Positions 37,939 through 45,929 of a stretch of 64,000 nucleotides of DNA are shown piece after piece. Numbering within the stretch: position 1 is the stretch's first letter; each line of letters starts with the position of its first letter. The notes beneath the pieces were generated by a model that was given only the letters and a program-made list of their open reading frames with translations, did no database searches and was not told the origin of the DNA. The stretch comes from Myxococcales bacterium (lineage in GTDB: Bacteria; Myxococcota_A; Polyangia; Polyangiales; Polyangiaceae). The translations under genes were made by a program, and so were the position numbers. The DNA is taken from assembly GCA_947473045.1 (NCBI GenBank), contig CANJCO010000012.1, forward strand, positions 28,560 through 92,559. The letters are read 5' to 3'.

Positions 37939-40523
37939 GATTTGCCTCCGAAGCGCAGGGCGAGAGTTGCGAAAATGCCGAGCGGAGCGCCCGCGGTGAA
38001 GTGGCGCACCGGCACGAGCGTGGGCGCCTGCTGCGACCGCACGTCGGAGGCGTAGTTGTATTCGCCGAGCCGGTATTGCCTGTTGGTCAGGTTGGTGGCC
38101 GTAACGCCGATTTCGACCGCGCGCCACTCGAGCGTCGACGACGCGTCGACGGTCAGCACTTCGTCGCTCCGCTCGCCATAGGGCAGCGGCCTTCGGCCCA
38201 CATAGGTGACGCCAACGCCCAGCGCACCGACGACCTTGCTGCCGAGAATCAAAAACGGCAGGTCGTGATGCAACACCGAGTCGCTACGCACTACAACGTC
38301 GGGCACGTAGGGTACGAGCAGGTGCGTGTCGTCGAAGGTCGATTTGACGACGGTGACGTTTGCGGACTGGTCGAAGAAGCTGCCCGTCAGGCGCAGGGCG
38401 CCCACCCACCCGGTGCGCGTGGTGCCGTCTCCGAGCACGTTGCGTCCCGCGGTCTCGCTGAAGAGCAGGTCGCGGTCGACGTGCGTGGCGAAGAAGCTCG
38501 AGCGAGCGTTGATCGCCACGTGGTCGCCGAGCATGCCTGCGTAGGTCACACCGCCCTCGTAGGCGTCGACCGTCGCGAAGGGCGTGGCGACGTCCTGCGT
38601 CACGTATGCAGGGTCGATCGACCGGACGCCGCGCCCGTAGCTCGCGGCCAGCGAAGCATGGGCGAACGGGCCGAGGGTGAGCGTCGCCCGCGGCATGAGC
38701 GCGGGGCTTGCGGTCGTCGATCGCTGATCGGGCTCGCGGTAACGCCCGAAGTCCTGCTGCGAGAGGCAGCTCACATCGGTCTGCGGGTTGGTCTTCGACG
38801 GATGGGCGACGGCGCTGGTCGCGCAGTTGTTGTGGACGTCGAAGGTAAACAGGTCGGCGCGCACGCCGCCGCGCAGCGACAGCCACTTCGTCGCTCTCAG
38901 TCCGACGTCGGCGTACAGTCCCAGATCTCCCAATACAGACGACACATCGGTCTGCCTTTTGTACGGCACGCTGGTCGCTGCTTCGAGCCGATCCTGCGTT
39001 CCGTAGGCGACGTCGCCGCGCGCGAAATATCCAAGCTCGATGTCCTGACGGAAACCGAGCGCAGAGGTGTGCCAGCGTCCTGCTCCCTTCGACCCGATCG
39101 TGACGCCGCCGGTCGACAGGTCGAGCAAGTCACCGCGCTGATCGTGGGGTGATTGCGTCGCCTGCTCGGTGTCGAGCAGAAAGCCGGTGAAGTTTTCGAG
39201 CAAGCGCATTTGCTTGACCGTCACCCACACGCGCTCGACATAGGTCGTGTCTCCCGTGCGCGAGATGATCTCGCCGGCGACGCTCGCTCGTGCCGTGCTC
39301 CCGCCCTGACGGGCGTCGGTGGTGTCGTAGAAACCGACGCGCCCCTGCAGATAGTCGTCCTGTCGAATGACGCCGGCTGAGTGGTACTGGGTTGAATAGG
39401 CGTTTGCGGTCAGGCGCCAGAGGCCCTTTTCACCGAGGCGCCCCTCATACTGCGCCATCGCGGTCGCGTGGCGGGCGTCGCGATTGCGTCCGTAGCCGGA
39501 GGTGCTGCCGATCTCGGCCCCCGCGAAGGTGCGCTCGCGCTCCTCGGGCGGGCCCCAAAGCAGCAGCAGTCGCTCGGTTCCAAAGCTCCCGACCGCGAGC
39601 TTACTGGCGAATCCGCGGCGCTCGAGTCCAAGCTCGTAGTTGGCACTTCCGGCGACTGCGAAATTGCCCTGCCTTGGGTCGAACGGGCCCTCGATGACGC
39701 GGAGCGACTGCACCAGCTCCGGGATGATGAAGTGCGCGTCTGCGTAGCCGTTTCCGTGCAGATTGCCCGCTTCGTTGAACGGAATATTGCCGAGTGTAAA
39801 CTCGATATCCTGTCCTTCGCGCGCGTCGAAGCCGCGAAGAAATACCTGCTCGGCGTGGCCTTCGCCCCCCTCGTTCGTCAGCAGTATTCCCGGCGCCAGC
39901 TTGAGCAGCGCCGCGGCATTTTCGCGGGGAACGCGCGCGAGCTCCCGGATATCGATCTTCACGTCGGCGGCGCCCATCGTCGGGGCGTCGACCGCGCCGA
40001 ACACGCTGACGTCCTGGGGCGCTTCTTCAGGCTTCGTGGACGGCACAGGTGGGGCCGCTGATTCGGATGGAAGCGGTGCGCCTGACGATCCGCCAGCACC
40101 CGCAGTGCCGCCCTGCAGCGGGGCGGCGTCGTCGGACGGGGCGTCGACGGGACGGGTGGGCGGCGAGAAGTGGAAGGGGACCGGGATCCGCATCGCAGCC
40201 GGCGTCCCGTTGCGCAGGCCGGGCTTGAAGGTCCACTGGCGGGTGGCCGCCACCGCGGCGAGATCGGCCTCCGGCCCGCCCGAGGTCATCACGTCGATCT
40301 TCGCGACGTGCCCTTCGGCGTCGACGGTCACCGCGAGCACGACGTCGAGGTGCTTGCCCTGCGCTGCGAGGCTCGGCGGATATTCGGCGTCGACGTGCGT
40401 GAGCACGGCCGGCGGCACGAGCCGGGGCGTCTCGGCGCGCACCGTGGCGGGGGCGCACAGCGCTGCGGCTGCGACGGTGAGCGCACGCGCGGCGGCGCGC
40501 AGTCGGGCGGACGGGGGCTTCAT
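37935..40523 (-). CDS. TonB-dependent receptor with an N-terminal TonB-C domain
   Basis: 862 residues. Signal peptide about 1-30. Residues about 38-112 are a TonB C-terminal-like domain (VDAEYPPSLAAQGKHLDVVLAV, WTFKPGLRNG, MRIPVPFHF), normally found on TonB itself. A Pro/Ser-rich linker follows, then a plug (about 170-300: RVPRENAAALLKLAPGILL, FDAREGQDIEFTLG, VIEGPFDPRQGNFAVAG) and a 22-strand-type beta-barrel ending in FATLALRFGGKS. It should import a chelated metal or similar ligand through the outer membrane. It is the first gene of a three-gene operon and has a perfect palindromic operator in its promoter region. Confidence 0.85.
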   Translation of the reverse strand: MKPPSARLRAAARALTVAAAALCAPATVRAETPRLVPPAVLTHVDAEYPPSLAAQGKHLDVVLAVTVDAEGHVAKIDVMTSGGPEADLAAVAATRQWTFKPGLRNGTPAAMRIPVPFHFSPPTRPVDAPSDDAAPLQGGTAGAGGSSGAPLPSESAAPPVPSTKPEEAPQDVSVFGAVDAPTMGAADVKIDIRELARVPRENAAALLKLAPGILLTNEGGEGHAEQVFLRGFDAREGQDIEFTLGNIPFNEAGNLHGNGYADAHFIIPELVQSLRVIEGPFDPRQGNFAVAGSANYELGLERRGFASKLAVGSFGTERLLLLWGPPEERERTFAGAEIGSTSGYGRNRDARHATAMAQYEGRLGEKGLWRLTANAYSTQYHSAGVIRQDDYLQGRVGFYDTTDARQGGSTARASVAGEIISRTGDTTYVERVWVTVKQMRLLENFTGFLLDTEQATQSPHDQRGDLLDLSTGGVTIGSKGAGRWHTSALGFRQDIELGYFARGDVAYGTQDRLEAATSVPYKRQTDVSSVLGDLGLYADVGLRATKWLSLRGGVRADLFTFDVHNNCATSAVAHPSKTNPQTDVSCLSQQDFGRYREPDQRSTTASPALMPRATLTLGPFAHASLAASYGRGVRSIDPAYVTQDVATPFATVDAYEGGVTYAGMLGDHVAINARSSFFATHVDRDLLFSETAGRNVLGDGTTRTGWVGALRLTGSFFDQSANVTVVKSTFDDTHLLVPYVPDVVVRSDSVLHHDLPFLILGSKVVGALGVGVTYVGRRPLPYGERSDEVLTVDASSTLEWRAVEIGVTATNLTNRQYRLGEYNYASDVRSQQAPTLVPVRHFTAGAPLGIFATLALRFGGKS

Positions 40524-40556
40524 TCGATCAGTTCAACGATTGTTCGAGCGATGAAT

Positions 40557-40577
40557 TGATGCAACTCAGTTGCATCA
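40557..40577. promoter_or_regulatory. perfect 21-bp palindromic operator before the TonB receptor gene
   Basis: TGATGCAAC-TCA-GTTGCATCA: two perfect nine-base arms with a three-base centre (effectively 10-1-10). It is 33 bases upstream of the receptor start. A weak promoter on the minus strand (TTGACG at 40615-40610, CTCAAT at 40592-40587) would put the operator at the transcription start. The same layout recurs, less perfectly, at 41121-41141 between the Fur-like and ArsR genes. Confidence 0.85.
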
Positions 40578-40631
40578 GAGAAATGCATTGAGCATTCCCG
40601 TGCGGCTCGCGTCAAGTCAGCGCGCGCGCGC

Positions 40632-41075
40632 TTAGCGCGTCAGGCAGGCGCCGCAGCGACCTTTGAGCTGTACCTCGAGGACGATTGCACCGCGTGCGGC
40701 AGCGCTGCTGAGAAACACGGCGTCGTCGGGGAGGCAGGTGACCTTTCGGCAGTCCACGCAGACGAAATGCGGGTGCGCGTCGGCGGCGTGCGCGTTCGGG
40801 TCCGCGCGCTCAAAGCGCCACGTGTGATCGCCGAGATCGGTGCGCGCAACCAGCCCTGCTTCGCTGAGCGCCATGAGGTTGCGCCATACAGTCACCCGGT
40901 CGATTCCGTGCGGCGAAAGGCGACCGGTGAGGTCCGCGTGACTGACAGCCCCTGCGGTGCGCCACAGCTCGCGCAGCACCGCCAGCCGCGGCAGGGTCAC
41001 CCGCAGGTGGGCGCCCCGGAGCGCGCTGGCCAGCTGGGCTTCATCGATCTCGGAGGGCTTGCTCGCGCGCTTCAT
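40632..41075 (-). CDS. Fur/Zur-family transcriptional regulator
   Basis: 147 residues from ATG 41075 (an upstream in-frame ATG at 41117 is less likely). It has a winged-helix domain with the recognition region HGIDRVTVWRNLMAL (Fur family: ATVYRTL). The dimer domain has two CxxC pairs (C106/C109 in FVCVDC, C141/C144 in GRCGAC) for structural zinc, and the HPHF segment typical of regulatory-site ligands. The metal cannot be assigned from sequence; the neighbours suggest zinc. It lies upstream of the TonB receptor gene on the same strand with a separate operator between them. Confidence 0.85.
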   Translation of the reverse strand: MKRASKPSEIDEAQLASALRGAHLRVTLPRLAVLRELWRTAGAVSHADLTGRLSPHGIDRVTVWRNLMALSEAGLVARTDLGDHTWRFERADPNAHAADAHPHFVCVDCRKVTCLPDDAVFLSSAAARGAIVLEVQLKGRCGACLTR

Positions 41076-41120
41076 CGCCACCGGACCAAGCGTAGCGCGG
41101 CCGCTCTGCGCCGCCAATCA

Positions 41121-41141
41121 TGATGCAACCACGTTGCAATA
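41121..41141. promoter_or_regulatory. degenerate copy of the receptor operator between fur-like and arsR-like genes
   Basis: TGATGCAAC-CAC-GTTGCAATA: the left arm is identical to the operator at 40557 and the right arm has two changes. It lies in the 118-base divergent region between the Fur-like gene (start 41075, minus) and the ArsR-like gene (start 41194, plus), so one site could control both. Confidence 0.7.
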
Positions 41142-41193
41142 GAATTGTTGCGGCCTGGGCCGCGGGCTCGCGTACACTGCGGGCGCTCCAGCC

Positions 41194-41598
41194 ATGCCGC
41201 CGCACAAGACCCCCAAGGGCCACGTCGCCAGCGTCGATGAGGTGGCGCCGCACGCGCACCCCCCGCGCCGACCTCGAGCGCCGCCGAGCGAGCACGCCTT
41301 CGAGCGCGCGGCCTCGCTGTTTCGCGCTGCCGGAGACGTCGCGCGGCTGAAGTTGCTCGTTCGGCTGAGCGAGGGGGAGTGGTGCGTGACCGAGCTCGCC
41401 GAGTCGACCGAGACCAAGCTCTCGACCGTCTCTCAGCAGCTCAAGCTGCTGCGCGCCGAGCGCATTGTCACGCGCCGGCGCGACGGCAAGCACCTGTACT
41501 ACTCACTCGCCGACGCGCACGTCCTGGAGCTGATACGCAACGCGCTCGAGCACGCCGACGAGCATGCCCACCCGCAAGTCGGCGAGCCCCCCGCCTAG
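41194..41598 (+). CDS. SmtB-type ArsR-family metal sensor
   Basis: 134 residues. Winged-helix core (ELAESTETKLSTVSQQLKLLRAE, RRRDGKHLYYSL). The C-terminal helix alpha-5 carries D107-x-H109-x10-H120-x2-E123, the exact spacing of the zinc site of SmtB (D104, H106, H117, E120). One cysteine lies in EWCVTEL, so a CadC-type Cys site is incomplete. It should be a zinc-responsive repressor whose DNA binding is lost on metal binding. The histidine-rich N-terminus (HPP, HAH) may also bind metal. The gene is convergent with and overlaps the sigma-54 activator by four bases. Confidence 0.88.
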   Translation: MPPHKTPKGHVASVDEVAPHAHPPRRPRAPPSEHAFERAASLFRAAGDVARLKLLVRLSEGEWCVTELAESTETKLSTVSQQLKLLRAERIVTRRRDGKHLYYSLADAHVLELIRNALEHADEHAHPQVGEPPA

Positions 41599-42977
41599 CC
41601 GGCGGCCGGCTTCGCGTCGACGTCGAGGCGGTCCAGCATGCGGTAGAGGCGCTTGCGGTCGAACCCCAGAATGCGCGCTGCGGCTGTTTTGTTGCCGCCG
41701 ACCGCCTCCATCACCCGCGTGATGTAGCGGCGCTCGACCTCGTCCATGGGCACCAGCTCCGAAGGGTCGTCGCTCGAGACGAGCACGTGCGAGCGGCGAT
41801 AATTGCGTACTTTTTCGGGCAGGTCGTCGACCGACAGCGCTTCGTAGCGCGTGAGCGCGACGCCACGCTCGATGCAGTTTTGCAGCTCGCGCACGTTGCC
41901 GGGCCAGCCGTAGGAGACGAGCTTTTCGGCGGCGCCTTGCGCGATTCCGGTTACGTGTTTCTGGGCTCGCTCGGCGAACCGGTCGAGGAAGTGTTGCGCG
42001 ATCGACAGCACGTCGCCTGCCCGCGCGCGCAGGGGCGGCAGCTCGATATGGACGACGTTGATGCGGTAGTAGAGATCCTCGCGGAAGCGCCCTTCTTCGA
42101 CCGCTGTTTCGAGGTCGCGGTTGGTGGCGGCGATGACCCGGATGTCGATCGGAATTTCGCTTCGTCCGCCGACCGGCCTGACGGTTCGATCCTGCAGCAC
42201 GCGGAGCAGCTTCGGTTGCAGCCCGATGGGCATGTCTCCGATCTCGTCGAGGAAGAGCGTGCCCCCGTCGGCCTGCGTGCAGAGGCCTTCGTGGGAATTT
42301 TTCGCGTCGGTGAAGGCGCCTTTTACATGACCGAACAGCTCGCTCTCGAGCAGCGCTTCGGGCATCGCAGCGCAGTTGATCGCGACAAACGGCCGATCGC
42401 GCCGGCGGCTTCGCGCGTGGAGCGCGCGGCTGACCACCTCTTTGCCCGTGCCGCTCTCGCCGGTGATGAGCACCGACGTCTCGGTGTCGGCGATGCGGTC
42501 GACGAGATCGTAGACGCCGTGCATGGCGGCGCTCTCGCCGATCAGCTGCTCAAACCTGGGGCGGCGCTCGATGGCGAGCTTCAGCCGCTTCACTTCCTCG
42601 CGCAGAGCGCGGTTTTTTGCGGCGCGGTCGATGGCGATGAGGAGCGCGTCGATCGCAACGGGCTTGCTGATGAAGTCGTACGCGCCGGCCCGGATCGCCG
42701 AGACGGCCGTTTCGAGGCTACCGAACGCGGTGAGCACAATGACGGGCAGGTCGGGTCGGCTCAGCACGATGCGCTCGCACAGCTCGATGCCGTTCAAGCC
42801 GCGCATGTTGAGGTCGGTGACCACCACGTCGAAATCGACGTCTGCGCTGCCGATCGCGAGCAGGGCAGCGTCGCCTGATGAGGCGCGGCTCGCGCGGTAG
42901 CCTCGCTTGCCGATGGCGAGCGCGAGGGTCTCCGACAGGCTGTCGTCGTCGTCTACCAGCAATACACGCGTGGTCAT
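41595..42977 (-). CDS. NtrC-family sigma-54-dependent response regulator (PilR-like)
   Basis: 460 residues. The receiver has D55 as phosphoacceptor, with T83 and K105. The AAA+ domain has Walker A GESGTGKE (173-180), the sigma-54 contact loop reading GAFTDA (220-225) instead of GAFTGA, and GGTLFLDEIGDM. A Fis-type helix-turn-helix ends the protein (NKTAAARILGFDRKRLYRML). It is coupled to the sensor kinase (four-base overlap). Its location next to a pilin gene with a -24/-12 promoter suggests it controls the pilin, like PilR. The GAFTDA change is seen in some activators and needs a functional test. Confidence 0.88.
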   Translation of the reverse strand: MTTRVLLVDDDDSLSETLALAIGKRGYRASRASSGDAALLAIGSADVDFDVVVTDLNMRGLNGIELCERIVLSRPDLPVIVLTAFGSLETAVSAIRAGAYDFISKPVAIDALLIAIDRAAKNRALREEVKRLKLAIERRPRFEQLIGESAAMHGVYDLVDRIADTETSVLITGESGTGKEVVSRALHARSRRRDRPFVAINCAAMPEALLESELFGHVKGAFTDAKNSHEGLCTQADGGTLFLDEIGDMPIGLQPKLLRVLQDRTVRPVGGRSEIPIDIRVIAATNRDLETAVEEGRFREDLYYRINVVHIELPPLRARAGDVLSIAQHFLDRFAERAQKHVTGIAQGAAEKLVSYGWPGNVRELQNCIERGVALTRYEALSVDDLPEKVRNYRRSHVLVSSDDPSELVPMDEVERRYITRVMEAVGGNKTAAARILGFDRKRLYRMLDRLDVDAKPAAG

Positions 42978-44371
42978 GATGGCAGCCCGGGGAGATAAAC
43001 GAAGAAACTTGAGCCGCGTCCGGGCGAGCTCTCCGCCCGCATCCAGCCGCCGTGGTCGCGCACGATGCCGTACGATACCGCGAGTCCGAGGCCTGTGCCT
43101 TCGCCGACGCCCTTGGTCGTAAAAAACGGCTCAAAGACGCGGGCGACGATCTCTTCGGTCATGCCTGGGCCGTCGTCGTCGACACGCAGGCAAACGTAGC
43201 TTCCGTCGGCGGCCACGACATCCGCGGGGGGCTCGGCCTCGACCAGCTCGCACGTCACGTGAACGTCGCCCCCGTCTTTCAGGGCCTGCACGGCGTTCAT
43301 CACCAGGTTCGTCACGACCTGCTGCAGCTGGCCGGCGTCGACGTTCGCGCGGACGTCGGAGGTCGACGCGGTGAGCGCGACCCGCACTTTGCGCTTGCTC
43401 GCGAGCGGCTCGAGGAGCGCGACCGCGTCTGCTGCGATTCGCCGGACATCGCCAACGCTCTGCGCCGGGCCGCTCCTTCGCGCAAACTGCATGAGCTGGC
43501 GAATGATGCCGGTCATGCGCTCGGCGGCGGCGCCGATCGCTTTCGCGTAGGCCTGGCTCTCGATTGCGCTGGTGTCTCCCTGCGCGATCATTTCCGCGCG
43601 CGCCGACACGACGTTGAGCGGCGTGCCGAGCTCGTGCGCGATGCCGGACGCGAGCTTGCCGACCGTCGCGAGCCGGTCGGCATGTCTCAGCTGATCGATC
43701 GTTCGCGTCAGTCGCTCACACATCCGGTTCAGCTCCTCGGCGAGCTCGCCAAATTCGTCCCGCCGGGCGAGTTCGAGCGGACCCGAAAAATCGCCGCGTG
43801 CGATTCGGCGTGCCTTGGCCGTGAGCGATCCGACGGGCACGCCGACGAGCCACCGGCCGAGGACATACGCCAGGATCGCGGCCAGAATCGCGAGCGCCGC
43901 GGCGCTCTCGATGGTGTCGATGATGTTTCGCCGCGCGAACTCGAGCTCGTTCGCCGGCTCCTCCGACAGCTCGATGGCGCCGCGCCGCACCCCGCCCACA
44001 TCGACGACCACGTACGTGTACCAGTGGGATGTTTCGCCGCGAACGACCTTGAAAATGGGCTCTCCGGGCCGCGCGACTGCGATCTCCGCGGCGCTTACGG
44101 TGGCCCCGTTGCCGTCATCGAGCCAGCGAATGTCGATGTTGGTGATGTGCCTGTTGACGTCGTCGATGGCCTGCATGGCCGGCGCGCGCCCCTGTGAGCT
44201 CCACACGCCCGCGACCGCGACGCCGAGCGATCGGGCGATGGCGTCGTGCTCGCGCCTGCGCTCGGTTTCATAGTGGCGCGTCTCGCGGCGCACGCGGAGG
44301 GAGCCGTTCACCGCGAGGATGATGGACATGACGGCGACGAGCGCGATTGTGAGTTTCGGAAGGAGCTTCAT
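42974..44371 (-). CDS. membrane sensor histidine kinase, partner of the NtrC-type regulator
   Basis: 465 residues. One N-terminal membrane helix (9-26), an extracytoplasmic domain of about 125 residues, and a second helix (about 155-178), then HAMP. HisKA has H246 in SGIAHELGTPLN, followed by HATPase (DDGPGMTEEI, GTGLGLAVSYGI). The layout differs from Myxococcus and Pseudomonas PilS, which have six helices and sense within the membrane; here a periplasmic sensor is expected. It overlaps the activator gene by four bases. Confidence 0.88.
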   Translation of the reverse strand: MKLLPKLTIALVAVMSIILAVNGSLRVRRETRHYETERRREHDAIARSLGVAVAGVWSSQGRAPAMQAIDDVNRHITNIDIRWLDDGNGATVSAAEIAVARPGEPIFKVVRGETSHWYTYVVVDVGGVRRGAIELSEEPANELEFARRNIIDTIESAAALAILAAILAYVLGRWLVGVPVGSLTAKARRIARGDFSGPLELARRDEFGELAEELNRMCERLTRTIDQLRHADRLATVGKLASGIAHELGTPLNVVSARAEMIAQGDTSAIESQAYAKAIGAAAERMTGIIRQLMQFARRSGPAQSVGDVRRIAADAVALLEPLASKRKVRVALTASTSDVRANVDAGQLQQVVTNLVMNAVQALKDGGDVHVTCELVEAEPPADVVAADGSYVCLRVDDDGPGMTEEIVARVFEPFFTTKGVGEGTGLGLAVSYGIVRDHGGWMRAESSPGRGSSFFVYLPGLPS

Positions 44372-44405
44372 GACCGCACCGTTCGGGCGCCAATCGAATC
44401 ATGGC

Positions 44406-44451
44406 GAAAAAAAGCAAACGCGCACCCTGGCGCGAAGGCCGGGATGCGCGT
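44406..44451 (-). terminator. Rho-independent terminator of the pilin gene
   Basis: Minus strand: a ten-base stem ACGCGCATCC / GGGTGCGCGT with one G-U pair, 13-14-base loop, then TTGC-TTTTTTT. It is 28 bases after the pilin stop and before the kinase gene, so pilin is transcribed mainly as its own unit. Confidence 0.85.
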
Positions 44452-44479
44452 CTTCATTGGGCGACGGAGTCGCCTTGTG

Positions 44480-45034
44480 TCATTCGTCGGGGTTGGTTTC
44501 GAGCGCCTTCGGGGCAAGAATCACCGTGCCGCTGACGACCGCGCCAGACAACAAGAACGAAGACGTCGTGGCGTTTCCGTCGAGGTCGCCGTAAGCGCCC
44601 GCCGTGAAACCCGTGGAGACCGCAGCGGAGTAGCTGTACTGGTAGTACTGGGGCCCGAGGATATCGAACTTCAGGCAGGCCCAGCCAGTGGTCGTGTCGC
44701 CTGCGGTCCAGTCGCTGGGCCCGGAGACGTACTTCGCCGCGGCCGGAACGGCCGCCGGAACTTTCGCGCCGGCGGTCGCGCAGAGCGACTGCGAGCCGGT
44801 GACGCTGCCGCCGGGAGCGACATACGCCCCGAGCATTTTTTCACGGGTGTAGGCTTCTGCGGCGTTTCTTGACAGATGGCCAACGTTGTTGCCGGCCTCG
44901 GCGGTCTTTGCCGACTTGAGGTAGCGGCTCACGCCGTAGATGGCGAGCACGGCCAGAATGCCGATGATGGCGACAACAATCATCAGCTCGATGAGAGTAA
45001 AACCGCGCAGGCGGTTGCGTACCGATCGTTTCAT
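44480..45034 (-). CDS. pilA: type IV major pilin PilA-like
   Basis: 184 residues from ATG 45034. The class III signal is a short basic leader (11 residues, MKRSVRNRLRG) before the prepilin cleavage site G-F. The mature N-terminus is FTLIELMIVVAIIGILA, with the conserved Glu at +5. A helical N-terminal part is followed by a globular domain with two cysteines (SLCATAG and WACLKF) and a C-terminal beta sheet. The pilus drives social (S-)motility in myxobacteria. The gene is preceded by a -24/-12 promoter, followed by a strong terminator, and flanked by the two-component genes. Confidence 0.9.
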   Translation of the reverse strand: MKRSVRNRLRGFTLIELMIVVAIIGILAVLAIYGVSRYLKSAKTAEAGNNVGHLSRNAAEAYTREKMLGAYVAPGGSVTGSQSLCATAGAKVPAAVPAAAKYVSGPSDWTAGDTTTGWACLKFDILGPQYYQYSYSAAVSTGFTAGAYGDLDGNATTSSFLLSGAVVSGTVILAPKALETNPDE

Positions 45035-45181
45035 GGTCTCTAAAGGCCTCTCCGCGCGCCGCCCTGGCACGCAATCGACATAAATCCCTCGCAACGCCCC
45101 CGCTCGACGCGTTGGTGCCTGCCTGACTCTTGAGTGACGCCCCAATTGAGTCGCATAGGAAGAGTCTGACGATACCGAGAA

Positions 45182-45197
45182 AGCACGGACAGTGCCA
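45182..45197 (-). promoter_or_regulatory. sigma-54 (-24/-12) promoter of the pilin gene
   Basis: On the minus strand the sequence is TGGCAC-TGTCC-GTGCT, the consensus TGGCAC-N5-TTGCW with a single T-to-G change; the GG and GC pairs are ten bases apart as required. Transcription would start near 45171, giving a 5' leader of about 137 bases before the pilin ATG at 45034. This fits an NtrC-type activator in the same locus. The rest of the 326-base gap 45035-45360 contains only this promoter and the receiver-gene upstream region. Confidence 0.7.
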
Positions 45198-45360
45198 AAG
45201 ATAATGCGCGGCGAAAGGGCACGTTGGCCCGAGTCGCCTTGTCCCCCTGTGGGACACCGTTGCGAAATGACACGCCGCGCTCCTGCCTTGTGACGGGCAG
45301 GCGACGCGCCTCGGCGTCTGCGATTCGCATCGGCGCAGAAAGTGCATCGATGGCCCGCTC

Positions 45361-45825
45361 ATGCTGTCCGTTGCTCCGTCGACCCCGCCGTTTGCCCCGC
45401 AGAGCGCGTCGCGTTCTGACTCAGGTTGCGTGCGTTCGACCAAGAAGTTCCGCGTGATGGTGGCCGAGGACGACCCTGAGCTGCGCAGCCTTGTGGTCAG
45501 CGTACTCGCCCGCGCCGGCTACGATGCACATAGCGTTGGTGATGGGGCCGACCTGCTCGACGCCGTGACCAGGAATCTCCAGGGCTCGGAGGCGCCGATC
45601 GACCTCGTCCTGTCCGACATCGCGATGCCTGTCCTCGACGGCATTTCGTGCGTAGAGCGCTTTCGCGCCCTCGGCTTTTGCGGTCCGGTGGTGCTGATGA
45701 CGGGTTTCGGGGACGCAGCTGTGCGCGCGCGTACGAGCGCGATGGGCGTGTCGCTCCTCGACAAGCCGTTCGCGCTCGACGAGTTGCGGGCGGCCGTGCT
45801 CGCCGCCCTTTCGAGCCGCAGCTAA
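45361..45825 (+). CDS. single-domain response regulator
   Basis: 154 residues, most of it a receiver domain. The acidic pocket is in VAEDDPEL, the phosphoacceptor Asp in LVLSDIAMP, and the conserved Lys in LLDKPFALDEL. There is no output domain. The N-terminal 30 residues are Pro/Ser-rich; a later start (GTG 45430) is possible. It is divergent from the pilin gene and may work with the phosphorelay of that locus. Confidence 0.8.
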   Translation: MLSVAPSTPPFAPQSASRSDSGCVRSTKKFRVMVAEDDPELRSLVVSVLARAGYDAHSVGDGADLLDAVTRNLQGSEAPIDLVLSDIAMPVLDGISCVERFRALGFCGPVVLMTGFGDAAVRARTSAMGVSLLDKPFALDELRAAVLAALSSRS

Positions 45826-45929
45826 CCCTCTCGAGCCGTAGCCAGTTCGAGCAGTCTGCCGGGCGCGCGGCGCTTGCGCGCAGACCCGGACGCCGCGATG
45901 CCCGGACGGACGCGTGCTAGCGTGGTGGC

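Noticed and set aside
38056..38066. TGTATTCGCCG and similar partial matches (49086 TGTATCCCGCC, 53814 GGTATTCTGCG, 6491 GGTATTTTACG) to the dispersed 11-mer
   Set aside because: They share only part of the palindrome, so they were not counted as members. They could be decayed copies, but this cannot be judged by eye.
45065..45080. TGGCAC on the plus strand near the pilin start, possible second sigma-54 promoter
   Set aside because: The required GC at the -12 position is absent at the correct spacing, so only the minus-strand site at 45182-45197 was kept.
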